Positions 61,716 to 64,000 of a stretch of 64,000 nucleotides of DNA are shown piece by piece. How positions within the stretch are numbered: the first letter of the stretch is position 1; the number at the start of each line of letters is the position of its first letter. The notes under the pieces were generated by a model that was not told the origin of the DNA, did not search any database, and saw only the letters and a list, made by a program, of their open reading frames with translations. Origin of the DNA: Pedobacter metabolipauper (GTDB lineage Bacteria; Bacteroidota; Bacteroidia; Sphingobacteriales; Sphingobacteriaceae); assembly GCF_004362715.1 (NCBI RefSeq), contig NZ_SNYC01000006.1, positions 372,001-436,000 on the forward strand, written 5' to 3'. The translations under genes and the position numbers were made by a program.

Positions 61716-62378
61716 ATGCTATCTTATACAGAAGAAAACTATTTAAAGGCCTTACTGAAATTAAGCTTTCAAAACGAGGACAAACCAGAGGCAGGAACCA
61801 ACGAAATGGCGGCTTATTTGGGTGTAAAGCCCGCTACGGCCACAGATATGCTAAAAAAGCTAAAGGAGAAAGACCTCGTTACCTATCAGAAGTATGGTAA
61901 GATCCTGTTAACGGATACGGGTAAGAAAAATGCCATTGCTATTTTAAGAAAGCACCGTTTATGGGAAACTTTCCTGTACGAAAAGTTAGATTTTAGCTGG
62001 GATGAGGTTCATGAAGTTGCCGAACAGCTGGAGCATATCCAGTCTGCAAAGCTGGTAGACAAGCTGGAGGAGTTTCTTAATTTCCCGGAGTTTGACCCGC
62101 ATGGCGATCCCATTCCAAAGGCAAATGGTGAGATCCCTATCCTGGCCAAAACACTACTTTCGGCCTTAGAACCAGGCAGCAGTTGTAAGGTTGCTGCAGT
62201 TAAAGACACCTCCACGTTGTTTCTTCAATATTTGCAAAAGCTACAGATCACCATTGGTACAAAAATCAAGATACTGGAGGTCATTGCTTTTGACGGATCA
62301 TTGAGCATACAAATTGAAGATGAAGAACCGAGAACGGTATCGATGAAGTTTGCCGATAGTTTATTTGTACAGAGATAA
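61716..62378 (+). CDS. DtxR/MntR-family metal-dependent transcriptional repressor
   Basis: A 220-residue regulator. An N-terminal winged helix (YTEENYLKALLKLSFQNEDK, MAAYLGVKPATATDMLKKL) is followed by the metal-binding and dimer domain (RKHRLWETFLYEKLDFSWDE, EHIQSAKLVDKLEEF, FDPHGDPIP) and a FeoA/SH3-like C-terminal domain (about 145-220). Ligand-type residues His, Glu and Asp are in the usual places. It is divergent from the TonB receptor with DtxR-like boxes in between, so it most likely represses that unit with Fe(II) or Mn(II). Confidence 0.93.
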   Translation: MLSYTEENYLKALLKLSFQNEDKPEAGTNEMAAYLGVKPATATDMLKKLKEKDLVTYQKYGKILLTDTGKKNAIAILRKHRLWETFLYEKLDFSWDEVHEVAEQLEHIQSAKLVDKLEEFLNFPEFDPHGDPIPKANGEIPILAKTLLSALEPGSSCKVAAVKDTSTLFLQYLQKLQITIGTKIKILEVIAFDGSLSIQIEDEEPRTVSMKFADSLFVQR

Positions 62379-62427
62379 TCGTATTTTTGTATAGTTCCTG
62401 ATTTACCTGTTTCCTAATAACGAATAT

Positions 62428-63714
62428 ATGTCTACTGAAATAAAATGCCCCAATTGTGCACACACCTTTCCTATTGAAGAGGTTATGGCTGAGGAATATA
62501 AAAAAGACCTCAGAGAGAAGATGGTGTCATTTACCCGGCAAAAGGAAGAGGAGTTTGCTAAAAAGCAAACAGAATTTGTTCAGCAGCAAAAACAGCAGGA
62601 GCTGGCTTTTGAGCAGCAGCAGCAAAAGCAGGCCGCTGCCTACGAGCAAAAGTTAACTGAAGAAAAGAAACAGATCCAGGCCGTTTTGGAAGAGAACCTG
62701 CGTAAGAGCATTTCTTCAGACTTTGAAAATAAACTTCAAATGCTGGACAATGCGAATAAGGATAGCGAAGAGAAGTTAAAACTGGCGCGTGCAAAGGAAC
62801 TTGATTTCCTTAAAAAGGAACAGGCCATGAAGGAGAAAGAAGCTGAGATGGAGCTTCAAATCCAGCGCAAGCTTCAGGAGCAGCGTGCAGAAATGGTTGA
62901 ACAGATCCGCAAACAGGAAACTGAAAAAAACAACGTCAAAGATACAGAGCACCAGCTTCGGGTAAAGGAACTGGAGAAACAGCTGGACGACCAGAAAAAG
63001 CTGGCCGAAGAGATGAAGCGTAAAGCGGAACAGGGCTCTATGCAGCTGCAGGGCGAAGTTCAGGAACTGATCCTTGAAGAGTTATTGCGCAACACATTCC
63101 CATTTGACCTGATTACTGAAGTTGGTAAAGGCGTACGGGGAGCAGATTGCGTTCATCATGTTAGAAACCAGTTTGGACAGGAATGCGGCAAGATCATCTA
63201 TGAAAGCAAGCGTACTAAAGATTTCTCTATGGAATGGATTGAGAAATTGAAAAAGGACATGCGGAGCACGGGAGTTGATGTGGCTGTTATTGTTACCCAA
63301 TGTTATCCCAAAGGGATGGATTGCTTTGGCGAAAGAGATGGGGTTTGGATTTGCTCTTTTGACGAGGTTAAAGCAGTTTCTTATATTCTGAGAGATGGTA
63401 TTGTGAAGTTATTCAGTGCTGTAAAAACACAGGAAAACCGTGGCGACAAAATGCACATGTTATACGACTACTTAACGAGCAATGAGTTTTCTGAACAATG
63501 GAAAGCCATTCGTGAAGGGTTTATGAGCATGAAACTTTCCATTCAAAGGGAGCGCGATGCCATGGAAAAACTTTGGAAAGCGAGAGAAAAGCAGCTTGAA
63601 AAGGTAATGTTAAATGCCGCACACATTAGAGGCTCTATTGAGGGCATTGCAGGTACAGACAGCATTCAGCTGAGTTTAACCGATGATGAAGATGATGCTT
63701 TATTGCTAGATTAG
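62428..63714 (+). CDS. DUF2130 protein with zinc-ribbon-like start and long coiled coil
   Basis: A 428-residue cytosolic protein. A CPNC motif at residues 6-9 (single half zinc ribbon), then a long Glu/Lys/Gln coiled coil (about 20-215), then the DUF2130 domain (about 220-400): GKGVRGADCVHHVR, GKIIYESKRTKDFSMEWIEK and DVAVIVTQCYPKGMDCFGE. This has the D, ExK pattern of PD-(D/E)xK nuclease folds, suggesting a DNA-acting role that has not been proven. The next gene starts three bases after the stop and is co-transcribed. Confidence 0.88.
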   Translation: MSTEIKCPNCAHTFPIEEVMAEEYKKDLREKMVSFTRQKEEEFAKKQTEFVQQQKQQELAFEQQQQKQAAAYEQKLTEEKKQIQAVLEENLRKSISSDFENKLQMLDNANKDSEEKLKLARAKELDFLKKEQAMKEKEAEMELQIQRKLQEQRAEMVEQIRKQETEKNNVKDTEHQLRVKELEKQLDDQKKLAEEMKRKAEQGSMQLQGEVQELILEELLRNTFPFDLITEVGKGVRGADCVHHVRNQFGQECGKIIYESKRTKDFSMEWIEKLKKDMRSTGVDVAVIVTQCYPKGMDCFGERDGVWICSFDEVKAVSYILRDGIVKLFSAVKTQENRGDKMHMLYDYLTSNEFSEQWKAIREGFMSMKLSIQRERDAMEKLWKAREKQLEKVMLNAAHIRGSIEGIAGTDSIQLSLTDDEDDALLLD

Positions 63715-63717
63715 TCT

Positions 63718-64000
63718 ATGATCTACGCCAAAAAGAAAGTACAGAATACCGCTCATCTTGCTGCACAAACGGCAAAGATCATTGCAAATGTAAAGGAGCT
63801 CGAAGAGAAGAACCTGTTAAAAATAGAAGGCAACGAGGTTTCTGTATATCCAGAAATCCTTAAAGACAAGGCTACGGCTTTGAACTGGATCAAATGCCTG
63901 CACCTATACTGCATGATCAAGAAACGCTTTAAAGAAAGTGACTCCTTATATTTTAAAGATTACACGACTGGAGCACCAATAGGTGCATTTAAGAACAAAA
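63718..64000 (+). CDS. Unknown protein, N-terminal part (runs off the window)
   Basis: The first 94 codons. The protein is cytosolic, Lys-rich and helical (IIANVKELEEKNLLKIEGNE, LNWIKCLHLYCMIKKRFKES). I do not recognise a family. It begins three bases after the DUF2130 gene and is probably its partner. Confidence 0.7.
   Translation, partial: MIYAKKKVQNTAHLAAQTAKIIANVKELEEKNLLKIEGNEVSVYPEILKDKATALNWIKCLHLYCMIKKRFKESDSLYFKDYTTGAPIGAFKNK

Overview
The window is a continuous piece of a Bacteroidota chromosome, most likely Pedobacter or a close relative in the Sphingobacteriaceae. This rests on gene content and order (recF next to a DUF721/DciA gene, YtxJ and BshA of the bacillithiol system, TonB-dependent receptors, OstA-like and SurA-like envelope genes, PspC/PadR, an AnsA-type asparaginase), on low GC, and on promoters of the Bacteroidota type with a -7 box TAnnTTTG instead of sigma70 boxes. 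I see no rRNA, tRNA, CRISPR array, IS element or prophage. Coding density is high and most genes are housekeeping.

Layout. 1-9.7 kb, mostly minus strand: a secreted protein fragment, polyprenyl diphosphate synthase, a CstB-like persulfide dioxygenase/rhodanese, asparaginase, TatD, FKBP isomerase, NrnA; then plus-strand ndk, a second FKBP isomerase and a small lipoprotein, facing DciA-like/recF. 9.8-16.2 kb: TPR protein, an 0.8 kb gene-poor stretch with a decayed small ORF, ribH, ytxJ/osmC, lipA, an ECF sigma/anti-sigma pair and a stand-alone NAD(P)HX dehydratase. 16.2-31.2 kb: uvrA, a PaaE-type reductase, a lytic transglycosylase, a pseudouridine synthase with four perfect-period 93-bp repeats, a lactonase, bshA, tilS, an OstA-like protein, rdgB and a possible HolD-like gene. 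31.3-44.2 kb: two SurA-like genes, moxR, a GDPD-family protein that lacks its catalytic residues, an NTF2-like protein, cysS, an endonuclease/exonuclease/phosphatase-family gene, two rhomboids, mutL and a serine hydrolase.

44.2-47.2 kb is the most accessory-looking part: an S24/LexA-like repressor, divergent from a two-gene unit that encodes an internally duplicated 394-residue protein of unknown family and a nucleotidyltransferase-HEPN protein whose nucleotidyltransferase active site is degenerate. 47.2-57.5 kb carries a 2OG-Fe(II) oxygenase, msrA, an SGNH hydrolase, a FadL-like porin, a nitroreductase, a TonB-plug protein without a barrel and a padR-pspC operon. 57.9-62.4 kb contains a likely metal-responsive locus: a DtxR/MntR-type regulator divergent from a TonB receptor that is followed, 23 bp later, by a protein with diadenylate cyclase (DAC) signatures. 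The window ends in a DUF2130 gene and the start of a further gene.

Three results stand out. (1) Seven genes have a TAnnTTTG box followed by exactly four bases and then the start codon, the geometry expected for leaderless mRNAs. (2) A 15/19 match to the DtxR iron box fills the spacer of the TonB receptor promoter, placing the DAC-like gene under probable metal control. (3) The GDPD-family protein has lost all four first-shell catalytic positions while keeping the fold signature. All family assignments come from reading motifs and were not checked by database search.
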